Source of the DNA: Nissolia schottii
Taxonomy: Eukaryota > Streptophyta > Magnoliopsida > Fabales > Fabaceae
Length of the DNA: 64,000 bases
Direction: 5' to 3'
NCBI GenBank assembly: GCA_003254905.1
Contig: QANU01042752.1
Span: 683,385-747,384, forward strand
Position 1 is the first letter of the stretch; each line of letters opens with the position of its first letter. Below are positions 13,151 to 25,640 of the stretch, piece after piece. The notes under the pieces are model-generated. The model did not search any database. It was not told the origin of the DNA and saw nothing but the letters and a program-made list of their open reading frames with translations. Position numbers and translations under genes: made by a program.

Positions 13151-13425
13151 CTCCATCCGTTCTTGAATAATTATTCATCTTTTTTATTTTGGTATTTTTT
13201 TAAAAATAATTGTCCACTTTCTAAATCTAAATATCATTAATTATTTTTTTTAATATACCCTTATTTAATAAAAATAGTGAATGAGAGATAAAATAATAGA
13301 TGGAAAAATTAATAGAGACGATTTTGTAAAGTACTATGAAAAATTTCTAATTTTAAAACTTTTCATTCATTTTCTTATTCCATGTGCAAAATGAAAAGCA
13401 GACAATTATTCAAAAACAGAAGCAC
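13151..13425. mobile_element. Stowaway-like MITE (275 bp)
   Basis: The left end CTCCATCCGTTCTTGAATAA and the reverse complement of the right end, GTGCTTCTGTTTTTGAATAA, form terminal inverted repeats. TA dinucleotides at 13149-13150 and 13426-13427 fit the TA target duplication of Tc1/mariner-type MITEs. The element is AT-rich with no coding capacity. Confidence 0.7.
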
Positions 13426-13526
13426 TAACAAAAAAGACTCTTTAAAAAAGTGTTTTATTAACCATTTTGTTACTTCTATTTTTTTAATATAAAAAATAAG
13501 TTGTATCTAAACACCACCAGAAAATA

Positions 13527-13667
13527 CTCCATTTATTCTTTAATAACATTCTCTTTGACTTTTTTGATATATTGTAAAATTAATATATCTAAATATAATT
13601 TATATTTAAATACATTAATTTAATAATATGCCAAAAGAGACAAAGAGACTACGGTCAACAGAAGGAA
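13527..13667. mobile_element. Stowaway-like MITE (141 bp), copy 1
   Basis: Flanking TA dinucleotides lie at 13525-13526 and 13668-13669. The ends are CTCCATTTATTC and, reversed, TTCCTTCTGTTG. The interior word TTTAAATACATTAATTTA is shared with the 142-bp element at 54523-54664, which sits inside an intron of the third bHLH gene. The two are copies of one small family. Confidence 0.65.
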
Positions 13668-13699
13668 TAACTTTTTTATTTTTAAAGAAAACTATGATA

Positions 13700-15700
13700 T
13701 ATAAGGGATGGTAAAAAGAAAACTACAAATCTTCATACCTAGACATATCTTGTACGGAAAGCTTGAGGGAGTCTATCTATAGTCAAACCTATAATTCGGC
13801 GAGATTATAATATTTGATTGATGAGTTAATCAGCTTGTTAATTAGCTAGATTCTCTCAACTATAAACTATAAACTAAAAGACATATTTTGTGCGTAAACT
13901 GAATCAATATTGATTTAATGACGCTAAAGCTAAGGAGGAGGGTTAGTGTCGAATACAGATTCACACAATCTAAGATGAGTAGTATAGTGAACAACGGCGG
14001 AAGCAACTGTTGTATTTCGAATGTTTTCCATAAACTGGTTTGAGTATTTGCTAATTGGTTTGTCAGATTAGAATTTTAAAATATTTGTCCAACTTATATA
14101 TAAATATAACATTAATTAAATTTTACTCAATAATACTTTTAATTTAATTGTAGTTATTAAATACATTAGTAGAGTATGTTTCCTTTTTCTTTTTTTTTTT
14201 ATAAATAATTAGGGTATTTTTATTTATTTAAATAATTTTTTTAATATTTTCAATAATTTTCACACTTTTCTTTAATTTTCTTGATATAAAAAATTGAACA
14301 GTTATTTTAATTTTCTTTAATTTTTACATTTTTAATCAATACACTTGTTAATAAAATTCGATTAATTAATAATGGCTTCTTTTAATACTTTGCAATTGAA
14401 TGCTTGGACAACTTGCACCTTTCTTGATTAAAGGCACGTAAAGACGTATTCATTGTTAACTATAATTTACCATATAATTAATCTGTAAATACAACTATAT
14501 ATATTTAATTGTGTATTTGGTAATCAAGTGATGATAGCTGTAGACATATACTAACGCACACATTCAATGTATACCACTCTTTATTTCTCTGGCAGAAATT
14601 AAAGTTACGAACTATATAGTGACCTCTCCCCGTTGGCATCCAATCCAACTAGCTATATCTACATGAATGTATAATACCGTCAAATCAAATAGAAAAATTT
14701 GTATGCTGAAACTATTTTAGCATTATTAATTATTAAGTTTTGATTTATTTTTATATATTTTAAACACTCTAAATATAAATTAAGGTTAATTATAAGGTTA
14801 ATAATGCAACTGATAGGGCACGCATTAAATATGCTTAATAAACAGTCCGAGTATTAATTTCTCCAAGTCAAAACCAGCCAATTCACGCACGCAATTTGTT
14901 CCTTTGTGCATGTGAGTGTGCTAGCTAGGTAGGATAGTGGCTACTGGCTGTAGTCCAAACACGGATGGTCTATAGATGTTTGAGATTCAAATAAGCTCTG
15001 CCATCTGAGTGCCAAAGCCATAAATAGTTAAACCTCAAATTGGTCCAGTTGGCCGGTGATCAATATATATATTTATTGGAGTTAATAGGTTTAAGTTGAG
15101 TGGAATAAATTCATGCACCTAACAATATGTTGAAGATACAGTTATGCCACTTTTATATACTATTTCTTAGTATTCACATATGGAAAGTTGCACTAACACA
15201 CAAGCCATAATATACAAATGGTACTAAGAAGTATGAGAAATGTCATTTGCAATAAAGAAAAAAAATAAGCATCATGTATATACAAATGGTACTGCATTTT
15301 TTTCTTCTTCAGTATGTAGAGCTACTACTTATAAAATTACACCAAAGTCGTGAAAGAAGTACAACATGGAAAACTTTTATCTCCACCTTGCACAGACTCA
15401 ACAATGCTGAGTCAGGACAAGCAACGCCTCTTTAGAAATCTCTAAAAAAAACTCAATAAAATAAACTTCTTATTTTTTTAGGGAAGAAAAAAAGTACTTA
15501 ACTTGAACCAAATTAAGAGGGAAAAAAACACAAAAAAACAATAACAAGTTATTATATATTCAACAACACCAAGCAGTTGCCATCATGCACCATTTGACAC
15601 TTTTAAGAAATTCAATGCACTCTAAACAAGATTACTTAGTGGCACTCTATATATTGCCTGTAATTTCCACAATGTAGCTGTCAACAATTTCCATTAGCTG
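13700..15700. other. Intergenic DNA, no gene seen
   Basis: AT-rich with several poly-T stretches. No frame above 60 codons with recognisable content was found, and no tRNA or microRNA hairpin was recognised by eye. Confidence 0.5.
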
Positions 15701-15959
15701 CCAAAGGACTCCCCTTTTCTTCAGTGTTTCTTCCATTCATATAATCAGTATTCCACAGTCCTCTTGTTGTTTCCACCAAGCACACTTTTTTGCCTTAAAA
15801 AATAAAACTATTCTTGGTCAGCCAAATAGACAAAATTGTGGTAAAAGAAGGTAGTCTTTTAACTCCTTTGGAAACAATTAATTGTTTCCACCCAAGTTTC
15901 AAATCCAATTCTAGCATTTTCTAAATTTGCTCAAAATATACCCCCGGCCACTTCTGTTT

Positions 15960-16400
15960 TCACATAATCCAAAGGCATTGAGAGAATTGACATGTGAAGA
16001 ACAGGTGATCTACGCTTTCAAGCTCAACATTACATGACACACAATTTAGATCTTGTTGTTGGATAATGTTAAACTTGCCAAGCCAATCTTTTGTGTTTAG
16101 CCTCCTAGCTAAGTAGCACAAACCATGCCAATAATTCAAATCTAGCTGGGGGGAACCAAACCCTTCCATACATTAGGAGAATATATAGTTAGAGTTATTT
16201 ACCTGTTGTGCGTGGGCGTTCAGTTTCTCATAATGGTTCATGAATGATTTAATTGAGAAGACCCATTTATTATCAAATTTCCATGAGACTGAGTCTTCTT
16301 TATTGATGCACAACTTTGTATCATTCAACAAATTCCCTGTATCATTAAGAAGCGCTTGTTCCCATTGAAATAAATGTCTCTTCCATTGGAAGCTCCATAT
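15960..16400 (-). pseudogene. LINE (non-LTR retrotransposon) 3' relic, zf-RVT region
   Basis: Minus-strand translation from about 16400 to 15960 gives a line typical of the end of plant LINE ORF2. A WKR-LFQWEQ segment comes first, then WKFDNKWVFSIKSF. Next come RRLNTKDWLGKFN and a CVSC-NVELESVDHLFFTC stretch, the zinc-binding 'reverse transcriptase-like' domain (zf-RVT). One in-frame stop near 16170 breaks it, and there is no upstream reverse transcriptase core in the window. Homology may continue weakly to about 15700. This is a dead 5'-truncated copy, the usual fate of LINE insertions. Confidence 0.8.
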
Positions 16401-16739
16401 TTAATTCAAACCATCGATAGTAGATCGATGATGTAATTATTGTGCTGTTGAAAATTCCAAATGACTAATTTGAAGAAAATATTTATTTTGTTGCTAGATC
16501 TAATCATGGATGAACTATGTCTTGACTCTAGCGGTAGCAATTTTCTCAATCATAATTCAAAATTAAGTTCTATACCAATATCATACTATAAGCAATTTTA
16601 TTATTGGCATGAGATGTATCATATTAAATTTTATTGTAAGAAATCGAAAGCATATTTGGACAAATTTGAGAAGAGTAAATTAAGAAAAACAAAAAGATAA
16701 ATCTAAAAATGTTGCAACAGTTGTGCATGAATCTTCTGG

Positions 16740-17140
16740 TTATACAACCAAGTTATTCCATGGGCGGGGTATTAGTATAATACAAGCTTGCACAGTAGCA
16801 TTGCTATGACACCATTATTCAAGGCATTATATGGGAGAGAGTCACCTAGCATGGTCAAGTATGAAATTCAAGAGAATGATATCCAGTGTCTCTACAAGAG
16901 ATGTTGAGTGAAAGAGACGATACTACAGCAACTCAAGATGAATTTGCAAAGAGCACAAATATGCATGAAAAATCAAGCTGACAAGCATAAGAGAGAATTG
17001 CAGTTGCAAGTCGAGGAATTGGTGCTTGGGAAAAATAAAAAACTAAGCATGAAATATTTTGGGCCCTTCAAGATTTTGCTACTCTTTGTAAAGGTCGTGG
17101 ATGTAAGTTGGAAAGACCAAAACATGTTAAAGTGTTGTAT
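16740..17140 (+). pseudogene. Ty3/gypsy polyprotein relic (integrase C-terminal region)
   Basis: Plus-strand reading shows the gypsy integrase tail in order. YNTSLHSSIAMTP comes first, then FKALYGRESP, then a coiled segment with QQLKMNLQRAQICMKNQADK, then MKYFGPFKILL. These correspond to the family's 'YNT-H-S---TPF-ALYGR', 'LK-NL--AQ--MK--AD' and 'KY-GPF-I' blocks. Stops near 16775 and 16907 and a loss of the HPVFHVS end make it a pseudogene. No LTRs were recognised next to it. Confidence 0.8.
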
Positions 17141-17619
17141 ATTATTTCATTTTTATGTGGTATTTTCTTCTTGCATTTTTGCCTTTAAGTTTAAGATCAA
17201 TTACTTGTTTCATTTGTGTATTATATTTTTTGTGCTTTCGTTGTGAAACACCTTATTTATTAAATCAACCAAATTCTCTATGATTTAAATTTTCATTTCG
17301 GCTAAAGATTTCCTGTACCCTAAAATGTAAATATGCAGTTAATTTTTATAATCTTTTCAAATTAAGGATTTCAGACAACACTTTGATTAAAAAAAATTAA
17401 TAATAAATCATTTTATTCTTTTGGATGATGGCCAAAAGTCATCATAGCAGATTTCAACAAATAATGAATCTGCCGACTGAGGGTGCGAACAGGGAAAATA
17501 GGTTTGGCGGGTTGGTTTATTGAATGAAAAAGTGGGATGGTAGAGCATCCTTTGCGTCTCTTTCCTTTGAAGAAATTTTTAATGTGGTTTTTCGAGTGTA
17601 TCACAAACTATTTATCCAT

Positions 17620-17903
17620 CTCCATTAAATTCATTGAACTTTATTATTAATTTATGTTTTATATGATCTTGATAAATTTTTATTAGTCAAATTATTAAAA
17701 TAACCAATTTATAAAAAACTTAAAAATTTAATGGTCATTTAAGTTTATGATATATACCTCTTTACGTATATTATATTAAAAAGTATTAATTTATTATAGT
17801 AGATCATAAAACACATCAATACACTACATTAAATTATAAACTAATGACAAAATTCAATGAGTTTAATTTTTAAAATTATTAAAAGTGAACAAATTTAATA
17901 GAG
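17620..17903. mobile_element. AT-rich MITE, family A copy 2
   Basis: It starts CTCCATTAAATTCATTGAAC and ends AAATTTAATAGAG, an inverted-repeat pair. The interior matches 3121-3430 in the same direction. Best preserved of the three copies. Confidence 0.6.
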
Positions 17904-18386
17904 TAAGATAAATACATCGTAAAATACTAAAAAAATTGCAAAATTTTAATTGCTATTGGATTAAGAGAAATCTTTTCCTTTAATTCATTTGTCTTTGATA
18001 TATCGGAAATGTATACTCTCTCTCTTAAACCGCCAATCATATCAAACAGTGAATTTCATGTATCAAAAGATTCTCTAATGTGCTCAAAAGCAACTAATTA
18101 GAATTTGTGTTTTGTTTGATACCTTTTTGTTACGGACTCAAAGGAAAGTGGCTGATGTGGCACATATCGGGATGGTGCCCATGAATGAATATGTTGGTTT
18201 GGAGTCCCTCATGCTGCATGGTTTGGGGGAAAGGCTTAGTGGTTAGAGGTGTGGTGGGTGCGTGCTTGTGTTTGTGTTTTGCCAAGACAACCAATGGGGC
18301 ACACACTAATAATCATAATATGGTCATTTCAGTTTAATAATTTCCATTGGTATAGAGAATTTCCAAGTTATTATAATGCAAGTGTG

Positions 18387-18387
<1 letters not shown>

Positions 18388-18422
<35 letters not shown>
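18388..18422. repeat. (AT)n microsatellite
   Basis: Pure alternating TA run of about 35 bases. Confidence 0.95.
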
Positions 18423-18424
<2 letters not shown>

Positions 18425-20084
18425 AACAAATAAACAAGTTCAAAATGTGCAACTTCAATCAAAAAACTCTTTCATACACTCAATCTTTGTAGTGTTGAGT
18501 TGTTATAACACAAAATTGATATATCGATTGAATTGAATTAGTGAGTTACTATTTTGTAAAATACTGTAAAATGCTCTTAACCAGCGTGGAAAAGTACTGC
18601 CATCCAAAGCTGGACCACGATCACTCAACACAAGAATTCCGTGTAACTTGGTTACTCATCTCGGATTATCCCCGAACACAAATGAGGTGTCTAAATGAAT
18701 CTCCCATCAATATCATTGCATCATACAAATGCAATGCACTGTATTCTAAATGGTCTTTAACCTCTTTAGCCAAATTCAGTTAACTTGATGATATATGGGG
18801 GCAAGGCAATGCAAGTTATGAGAACTGCGCTAACTGCAGGCCGTGCAATCATTGCTTCTTTTTTCCTTCACACTTGTTCCTCTTCAATTACGTACATCCC
18901 TCCTTTCCTTTGGATCCCTTGTCACTTCAGGGAAATTAATCTGTGACAATTAATGTATATATGCTGACAAGGGTAAAGAAAAAAAATGTGCATCAAAGCG
19001 AATAAAGGTATACACCTAACCTACTGAATGAAAAAGCTAGCCGTAAAATGTTAATGGCCATTAATTGTATGTACGTGCGTACGTATGCAGTACTCCTACT
19101 TTCTTTGCAGCTTTCCAAATTCAACTTCTCTTTTACAAGTGGGGTTAATTGTTTTTATTTATTATTTACTTTTCATTGGTGGATACAGCCAGTGGGTTAA
19201 TTCACATGTACAAACTTTAGCCAGCACCATAGTCAACACGTTAGAAATAAGAGGTCCATAGGGAATTTTCTCTGATCCCTCGTACGTGGATCTGACCAAC
19301 TAATTAATCCACTCCAATTAACATGCTATTTTTTTTTTCATTTTCATCAGTTGCAATTAAATTTTTTTTTTAAAAAAAATAAAATACATGTCGTCACCTT
19401 TTATTTTATGCCTTAATTAATTTCCAGATATATATGCTGTGGCGTTGAAGGGGGAGAGAATTGGCATGTTGGGATTTAATTATGGCTGCTATTGACTCTT
19501 AAGGCAAGCGAATTCCACAGTCTTGTTGTTCTCAAATTGATTAACAATACTTAATTATTAGACCAAGAGCCATATTCAAAAGGAAAACAGTGAGATACAT
19601 CCCCCAAACCAACTTTCATATCCTCACGTTTGTTTATTTTTTCTTCCGAGATTAAAGAAAAAAAAACAAAAAACAAAATCATGTACGGAAACGAGAACTC
19701 AATTAAGCAAGCAGGTTTGGTCTTCCTCCATTGTTTCGCAAACTTGTACATACACAACTAAACAAGCTAGCTATATCTAGAGCAGATGATGATCCATGAA
19801 GCTCCACTAATTAATTAGTCCACCCCGCTAGCTTATTCACTCAATTCTAAGATGGTATCAGAGCATATCATAAATAATTACGAAAGAAAAAAAATGAAGA
19901 GATGACAAATTAAAGCGGGTGTTATTAACATGTACAAGTAATAAATGGTTACACGCGTACGTTAATCTAATGTAACAAATTAAAGGGAAAAAAAGAAAGA
20001 AAGAAAGGAAAAGGAGAAGAAAACATTGATGGTAGAGACAGGTATACATATGTGTATGCATCACAAGGAAGTAGAAGAGAGGGA
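18423..20084. other. Intergenic DNA, no gene supported
   Basis: An 80-codon plus-strand frame at 18541-18783 has mixed composition but no recognised motif. The rest is AT-rich, with an ACGTACGT-like palindrome near 19070-19085. Confidence 0.45.
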
Positions 20085-20140
20085 GGCGGCGGAAGGGGAG
20101 AAGGCCAAGAGGAAGAGGAAGAGGAGGATGAAGAGGGGAA
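20085..20140. repeat. Polypurine (GGA/GAA) tract at gap edge
   Basis: Almost pure purine on the plus strand, ending at the assembly gap. Translations across it are low-complexity (Glu/Lys/Arg) and are not taken as a gene. Confidence 0.8.
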
Positions 20141-20461
20141 NNNNNNNNNNNNNNNNNNNNNNNNNNNNNNNNNNNNNNNNNNNNNNNNNNNNNNNNNNNN
20201 NNNNNNNNNNNNNNNNNNNNNNNNNNNNNNNNNNNNNNNNNNNNNNNNNNNNNNNNNNNNNNNNNNNNNNNNNNNNNNNNNNNNNNNNNNNNNNNNNNNN
20301 NNNNNNNNNNNNNNNNNNNNNNNNNNNNNNNNNNNNNNNNNNNNNNNNNNNNNNNNNNNNNNNNNNNNNNNNNNNNNNNNNNNNNNNNNNNNNNNNNNNN
20401 NNNNNNNNNNNNNNNNNNNNNNNNNNNNNNNNNNNNNNNNNNNNNNNNNNNNNNNNNNNNN
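20141..20461. other. Assembly gap (N run, 321 bp)
   Basis: Unsequenced bases. The left flank is a polypurine tract and the right flank contains 12 consecutive Gs (20465-20476), so a structured or hard-to-read purine tract is likely inside. Open frames spanning the Ns are meaningless. Confidence 0.99.
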
Positions 20462-20476
20462 AAAGGGGGGGGGGGG

Positions 20477-22555
20477 TCAAGATCCTACTCATTGTAAAAT
20501 GGCAAATTAAAGGAGTCGCTGTCCAAAAATATGACCAAATTATAATGTGTCTTGATTCAGGCAACCTCTCCCTGGTAGCAGTAATTGTGTGCAAGGTAGG
20601 GTCTCGTCTTCTGGATCACCTTCGCATTTCCTTCTTTAACTTCTTCTTCAGTCTAATAAGGAATCTCCGCGTTGCGGGCCCCACTTTGCCCTTTTTGGAG
20701 GAGGTCCATAAAGGCATGCCTCCACCTAACCCAAGGATTCTAAATTTCAAATTACATATATCCTACATTTCTTTTTATGTGTTCTTTCATTAAATAAGTG
20801 TCAAATTATACTAGGTTTGTTTTTGTTTTTGTTTTTGTTTTATTTTTTAATCATCTTATCTTTAGTCAGTCCATCCTCTGTGTTCAGTACAAGTTGTCCA
20901 TTTCCTAGTTAGGTTTTGAGATGTAGTTAATTCCAGCTAGCTAATTCTGTGTTACTATGCTCATTTTATATAAATATCATCGTAATTGTTGTATTATAAA
21001 TACAGTGAAAAAGTAATAATAACTAAAATTAATAGAGTAAGACATTTTAATGTAAAAGAAACAACTAAGAATTTCTCAAGAAAAAAATGTAAACAAGGGA
21101 TGATCAATCAGTGGTTACAGCGTGTTATGACAAAGGTTGGGCATAGATCCTTTCCCCCACTCATGATCGGTGTCAGTGTGAGTGTGATGTCAACAACATG
21201 AATCATGGTCATGACTTGCATGTGTTATAACTAGAGGAAACATTGTGAAATCCCTCCATTTTTACGTTTTTGCTATTTCTTGCAAGCAAAATTCCTTACA
21301 CATCAATTCAATGGCAGCAACTAATTTGCCATGCCCAGTTAGCTTCCCCACACTTCCCCGACACATTCATTTCTCATATACTACATAATAATTAATACCT
21401 CTGATTTTCCTCGCTCAATAATTCTTTGGAGGAAATAGAATACCTAGCAAAAAATCATACAAATTATAATGATTAATAATAGGGTGAATGATGCATGCAT
21501 GTTGCTTATTACATATACAATAAATTCTAGACTTAATTAAACCTAGTTTAATCCTCCAAAATTATACTCAGAGGGAGTAGCGATTACCACGTTAGTCTTC
21601 TAATAATTTTTTTTCTTCACTAAATTAATTCTTTAGTAATTAAAAATGTCATCACATTAACCTTTAGTAAAAATTAAAATATTAAATAATTATTATCACC
21701 CAAAGCTTTTTAAAAAATTAATGTAATGACCACTTTATATAGATTTGTATGTAAAAATAAGGTTTTTACTATAAAGTCTATTGCCGGCAGTAAATTTATG
21801 GTGTCAATGTCACTAACATGTCATGTTATGTTAGGCCTTGGGTTGGACTTGTTCAAATGATTCATTCGACATAAAACCTCAATTTCTCTCAAGTGACGTT
21901 TTATGTTCTAGTCTTATTTTTAATTTTTTTTAAAAAAAATAGAATAACGCATTGAGAATTTTAATTATACAACAGAAATTGAGTTAACTCTAACCAAATT
22001 AGTTTTGTTTATCGGATTTCAATAAATTTCTAGACACCTGTGGTTCATACCGAAAATAACACATAAAATAATTTAAAAAATGGAAATGATATAAATGGAT
22101 GGGTTTTTATGCCCATAAAATAAGAAAGTAAAATTGAAATCACATTATATCATTTTGTTATACGATTAAAACATGGGGATTTTTTTGTCAAAAGACAATA
22201 GCTCAAGTGATATTTTTTTTTAGTCATATATTAAGGGGGTTGTGTCTTCAAAATCTTTTAGAGAAGGAAAAAAACACACACACACACCCACACACACAAC
22301 CAATCTATCTCAACACTCATTTTGGCTATCTTGTCTATTGGGGTTTTACAGGCTATTCTAATTGGCCTATGGTGATTAGTTTGATGAAATCAAAACACAC
22401 CGTGGTAGCTATAAAAAAATATGGATTTGTATCCCTTTGGTGCTTTTCCTTCCATTGAATCAACATAATTAATGATCACTGATGCTAGAGGCACAACATT
22501 TGTTTTGCCACCGTACAACATACGTATGGTATTCACAGTGATACCGAAATGCTCA
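20477..22555. other. Intergenic DNA, no gene supported
   Basis: No recognised protein family. There are short TG and CA runs, including an (AC)n tract near 22275-22300. The stretch 20480-20720 is less AT-rich than its surroundings but has no coherent reading frame that I can identify. Confidence 0.45.
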
Positions 22556-22559
22556 AACT

Positions 22560-23010
22560 TTTTCACACGCATGCATAAACTTTTCTACACAAATGCATAC
22601 ATTTTTTTTTTAAATATGGAACCAAATCAAACCGGATTTGTGCCGCATTAAATAGCGAAAAGTAATTTTTACGCTCTCTCTTTTGCTCCTCACTCACACT
22701 CTAAGCACGTGGACCCATTCTCTACACAAATATTTTAAAGCAAATACACAAACTTTTAAAATCATGCATACAAATATTTGTTTATGGTTGTTCACAGGTT
22801 TGTGCAAGTGTGTAAAAAAGTTTATGCATTCTTATTCAAAAGTTTGTATGTGAGCACCAAAATTTTCTTCTTCATTTTCGTTTTCATTTTAGTTATATTC
22901 TTTGTTTCTGGGTATTCTAAGGTTACACATGTGTCTAAAAAAGTTTGTGCATATGAGTACCAAAATCTTCTTCTTTACACACAAGCATGAACAAACTTTT
23001 TTACACACAT
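22560..23010. repeat. AAAGTTTGTG-type dispersed repeat, second locus (inverted)
   Basis: Repeated words such as ACAAACTTTT, ATGCATAC and AGTACCAAAATCTTCTTC. Its 22640-22760 part is the reverse complement of 7379-7480, and it retains the site that the CACTA element at 4997 interrupted. The frame on the minus strand at 22889-23299 is low-complexity Phe/Ser/Leu from a purine-rich tract, so it is not called as a gene. Confidence 0.55.
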
Positions 23011-24054
23011 GCACAAACTTTTGAATAATAAAAAACAACAAATATGATGGTTGCGAAGAAGAAAAAATGAAGGAAAATTTGGAGAGAAGAAAGAAAAAAA
23101 TAAAGAAAAAGAAAAAAGTGTGAAGGAGAGTGCGGGAGAGAAGAAAGAAAACACTAATGCAGTGTATAAAAGGTGACAACGAAAGTAGTGTAGGCATAAC
23201 ATTTGTGATTAATGACAAGCAATAGTCCAATAACCTCAGCCAGCCTGCAAATTTCCTTGAAGTCTTGACCTTTAGATGATCGCGCCTATGACTAAGCAAA
23301 GCATATACTAATTCTTTGGTTGAATAACTAGTGGCTAATTAATTAACGTTAATTTTGAATACTAAGTACCAACCACTACTTCAGTGGATTCTTCTCCTCT
23401 ATCACACAGCATCATAAATATGACGATGAGTTGTGGAATCATGGCTACTTGACAAATAATAAAACGGAGTACAGTGATGATGTTACAACNCCCCAAAAAT
23501 AAAAAAACATATCAAGTTTTTTTCGCCTTGTTCAATGTATCAGAGAATTGGATACACTTTGCGTATACAACTAGCATTAGTTTAATCAGTAGTGAATGGA
23601 ATAAGCTTCCCCCCCTCTGTTTTGAATTCCATCTTTATAATTCAAATACAACTCAGTCAAGTTTCAATTTGGCACTGAAGTCAAATTTTTAATATCAATG
23701 TGTGTGTGTAACCATGCGCCTCAAGGCACTTGAAACATATATTAAAATTTTGGCTTTTATAATTAATATAATGTGTGATCAGGGCGTTTAAACAACTCTC
23801 TATCGCATAGATTGTATTTATAGCCTGGATTAGTTGTGTCTTAGTATTATAATAACTGCAATTTAATTATCTAATTTCTATGCTGGACTCCGGCACATGT
23901 TGCACCATGTAACATACTAAACCTGGTACTTATACCACAGAATTGGCCTATAAATGTGGGACTTAATTCCCTTATATCAAATAATTTCTTTTTAGGCCAC
24001 AGGGAAATCATCAAACTTTTGCAAATGTAGTTAGCTATAAATAACATAAATACT
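23011..24054. other. Intergenic DNA with polypurine stretch and single N
   Basis: A GAA-rich tract runs from about 23050 to 23150. A lone N sits at 23490. No gene was recognised. Confidence 0.5.
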
Positions 24055-25640
24055 TGTCCCTAAACTTTTACTCCATGCTCTATTTAATTAGTCCTTAGCA
24101 TAAATAAAATGTCAAAGTAGTCTTCAACGTTTTTCATCGTTGTCCTTATTAGTCTCTCTTCATTTATGAGTCCATTGGACATAGGGACTAACAGGAACAA
24201 TGACAAAAAACATTGGGAACCAAATAGGGCACCAAATATTATATCATGGATCAAAAAAGGGATTGTCGAGGGCAATGATGTCGATTTTTGAGTGAGTGAG
24301 GAGACTCATTAATGATCGGGACAAAGAGAAAGAGTGGTGAGTAAAAAAGAGGTGGTGGTTAAACGAAGACTTAATAGTCAGCTCACCCTCTGCCACTGAG
24401 CTCATTGACAAAGGGGTTGTTATACCTAAATAATCTTTTAGGAAATACAAGGATTTTACAGTAAGAGTATTATAGTAAAATACAAAGGAATATCAAAGGA
24501 CAAGTACTAATGATGAACCATCCAAAAAAGAATTAGGCTAGGCGACCCTCCTTAGTCGATCTTGATGATATATGCCAGGGGTAGCGGTCGACCTTGAGAA
24601 CTCACATAAAGAAGTAGGTTAAATCAAAGAATAAAAGTGATCTTATAATGTCATATCATAAGTATCAACAATTTAGTGAAGGATAGCTAGAGACGACTCT
24701 ATGAATGCGAGACATAGTCAAGTAATGACCTAATGAGAAGGAGTGATGTGATAAATGGACGAATAATGTAAGGTTCATAAAGATAGGGTCGCTCAGTTGA
24801 GCTTAAAAGTAGCAAACCTCTTTGAAACTTGAGTGGTTTTCAGAATTGGTAATAATGACCTTTTGTGTCCTTTAATAGAAGGTTGTCAAGAAAACTAATT
24901 GTTGGCGCCTCCATTTGAAATTGAAAATTTAAAGTGAGGAAGTTATTCAAAACGTTTATTACAGGAGTTACCAATAGATAGTGCACGACAGTTGTAGGGG
25001 ATGTGTATACACTTCAGAGGAGTGGCTAGCGAGTTATCCATGAAGTGGGGCGAAGTGGAGACTCTTAAGCAAACTCCAACCGCTTGGTGGACACGTGGCG
25101 GACATGCATGAAGACCACAATGCCTATAAATAGGACTCTTGAGGACAAATTAAATTCAGAAAACACTTGCTTATAAAATTCTCACACACTCACCCAAGTC
25201 TCAACAACATTTGAGTTCAGAGAATGATCAAGTAATTCTCATTTAATTGCTTTATGCCTTTTAAATTCTTAGGATTAGAGTTCTTTTCTATTCGGTTCTT
25301 GTACGTTGTTTTTGTTTGTCTATTTATCTATGTACTTATACAATTCCAAGAATTGTTCAAAGGTTTATATCTACTAATAATTTCTTTCTTTCTAACTCGT
25401 ATTCTCACTTAAATTATCCATTTGATAGAGGAATTACATTGTGATCTCTCTCTTTTATAAATTTTATTTCATATTTATGGTGACTAGTTCATAATTACTT
25501 AATTGACTAAAATTCTCATAAAACAACGGGGTAACGAGGGAAACAATAAAAAACGTTGAAGACCACTTTGACACTCTATATCAAGAACCAAATAGGACAT
25601 TAATTAAAAATCTAAGAATCAAACAAAATATCCCCCAAGC
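24055..25640. mobile_element. Possible long-TIR element (about 1.6 kb), uncertain
   Basis: GTCAAAGTAGTCTTCAACG near 24108 is matched in reverse complement by GTCAAAGTGGTCTTCAACG near 25560. Weaker inverted similarity extends about 90 bases toward both outer ends. A second inverted pair lies within the left end itself (about 24118-24160 against 24190-24225). Inside, 24950-25230 carries a G-box-like CACGTGG near 25092 and CTATAAATAGG at 25124-25134, which resemble a plant promoter or LTR core. No transposase frame is seen, and the borders are approximate. Confidence 0.4.
25124..25134 (+). promoter_or_regulatory. TATA-box-like site inside repeat element
   Basis: CTATAAATAGG is a strong plant TATA-box match, with CACGTGG about 32 bp upstream. 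No gene follows, so it probably belongs to a retroelement LTR or another element promoter. Confidence 0.35.

Noticed and set aside
17413..17604. 63-codon basic minus-strand frame
   Set aside because: No family resemblance; lies between a gypsy relic and a MITE.
20026..20793. Long open frames on both strands across the N run
   Set aside because: Open only because the Ns carry no stops; flanking translation is low-complexity.
22889..23299. 136-codon minus-strand frame, Phe/Ser/Leu-rich
   Set aside because: Arises from a polypurine tract on the plus strand; no motif and an overlapping frame looks equally open.
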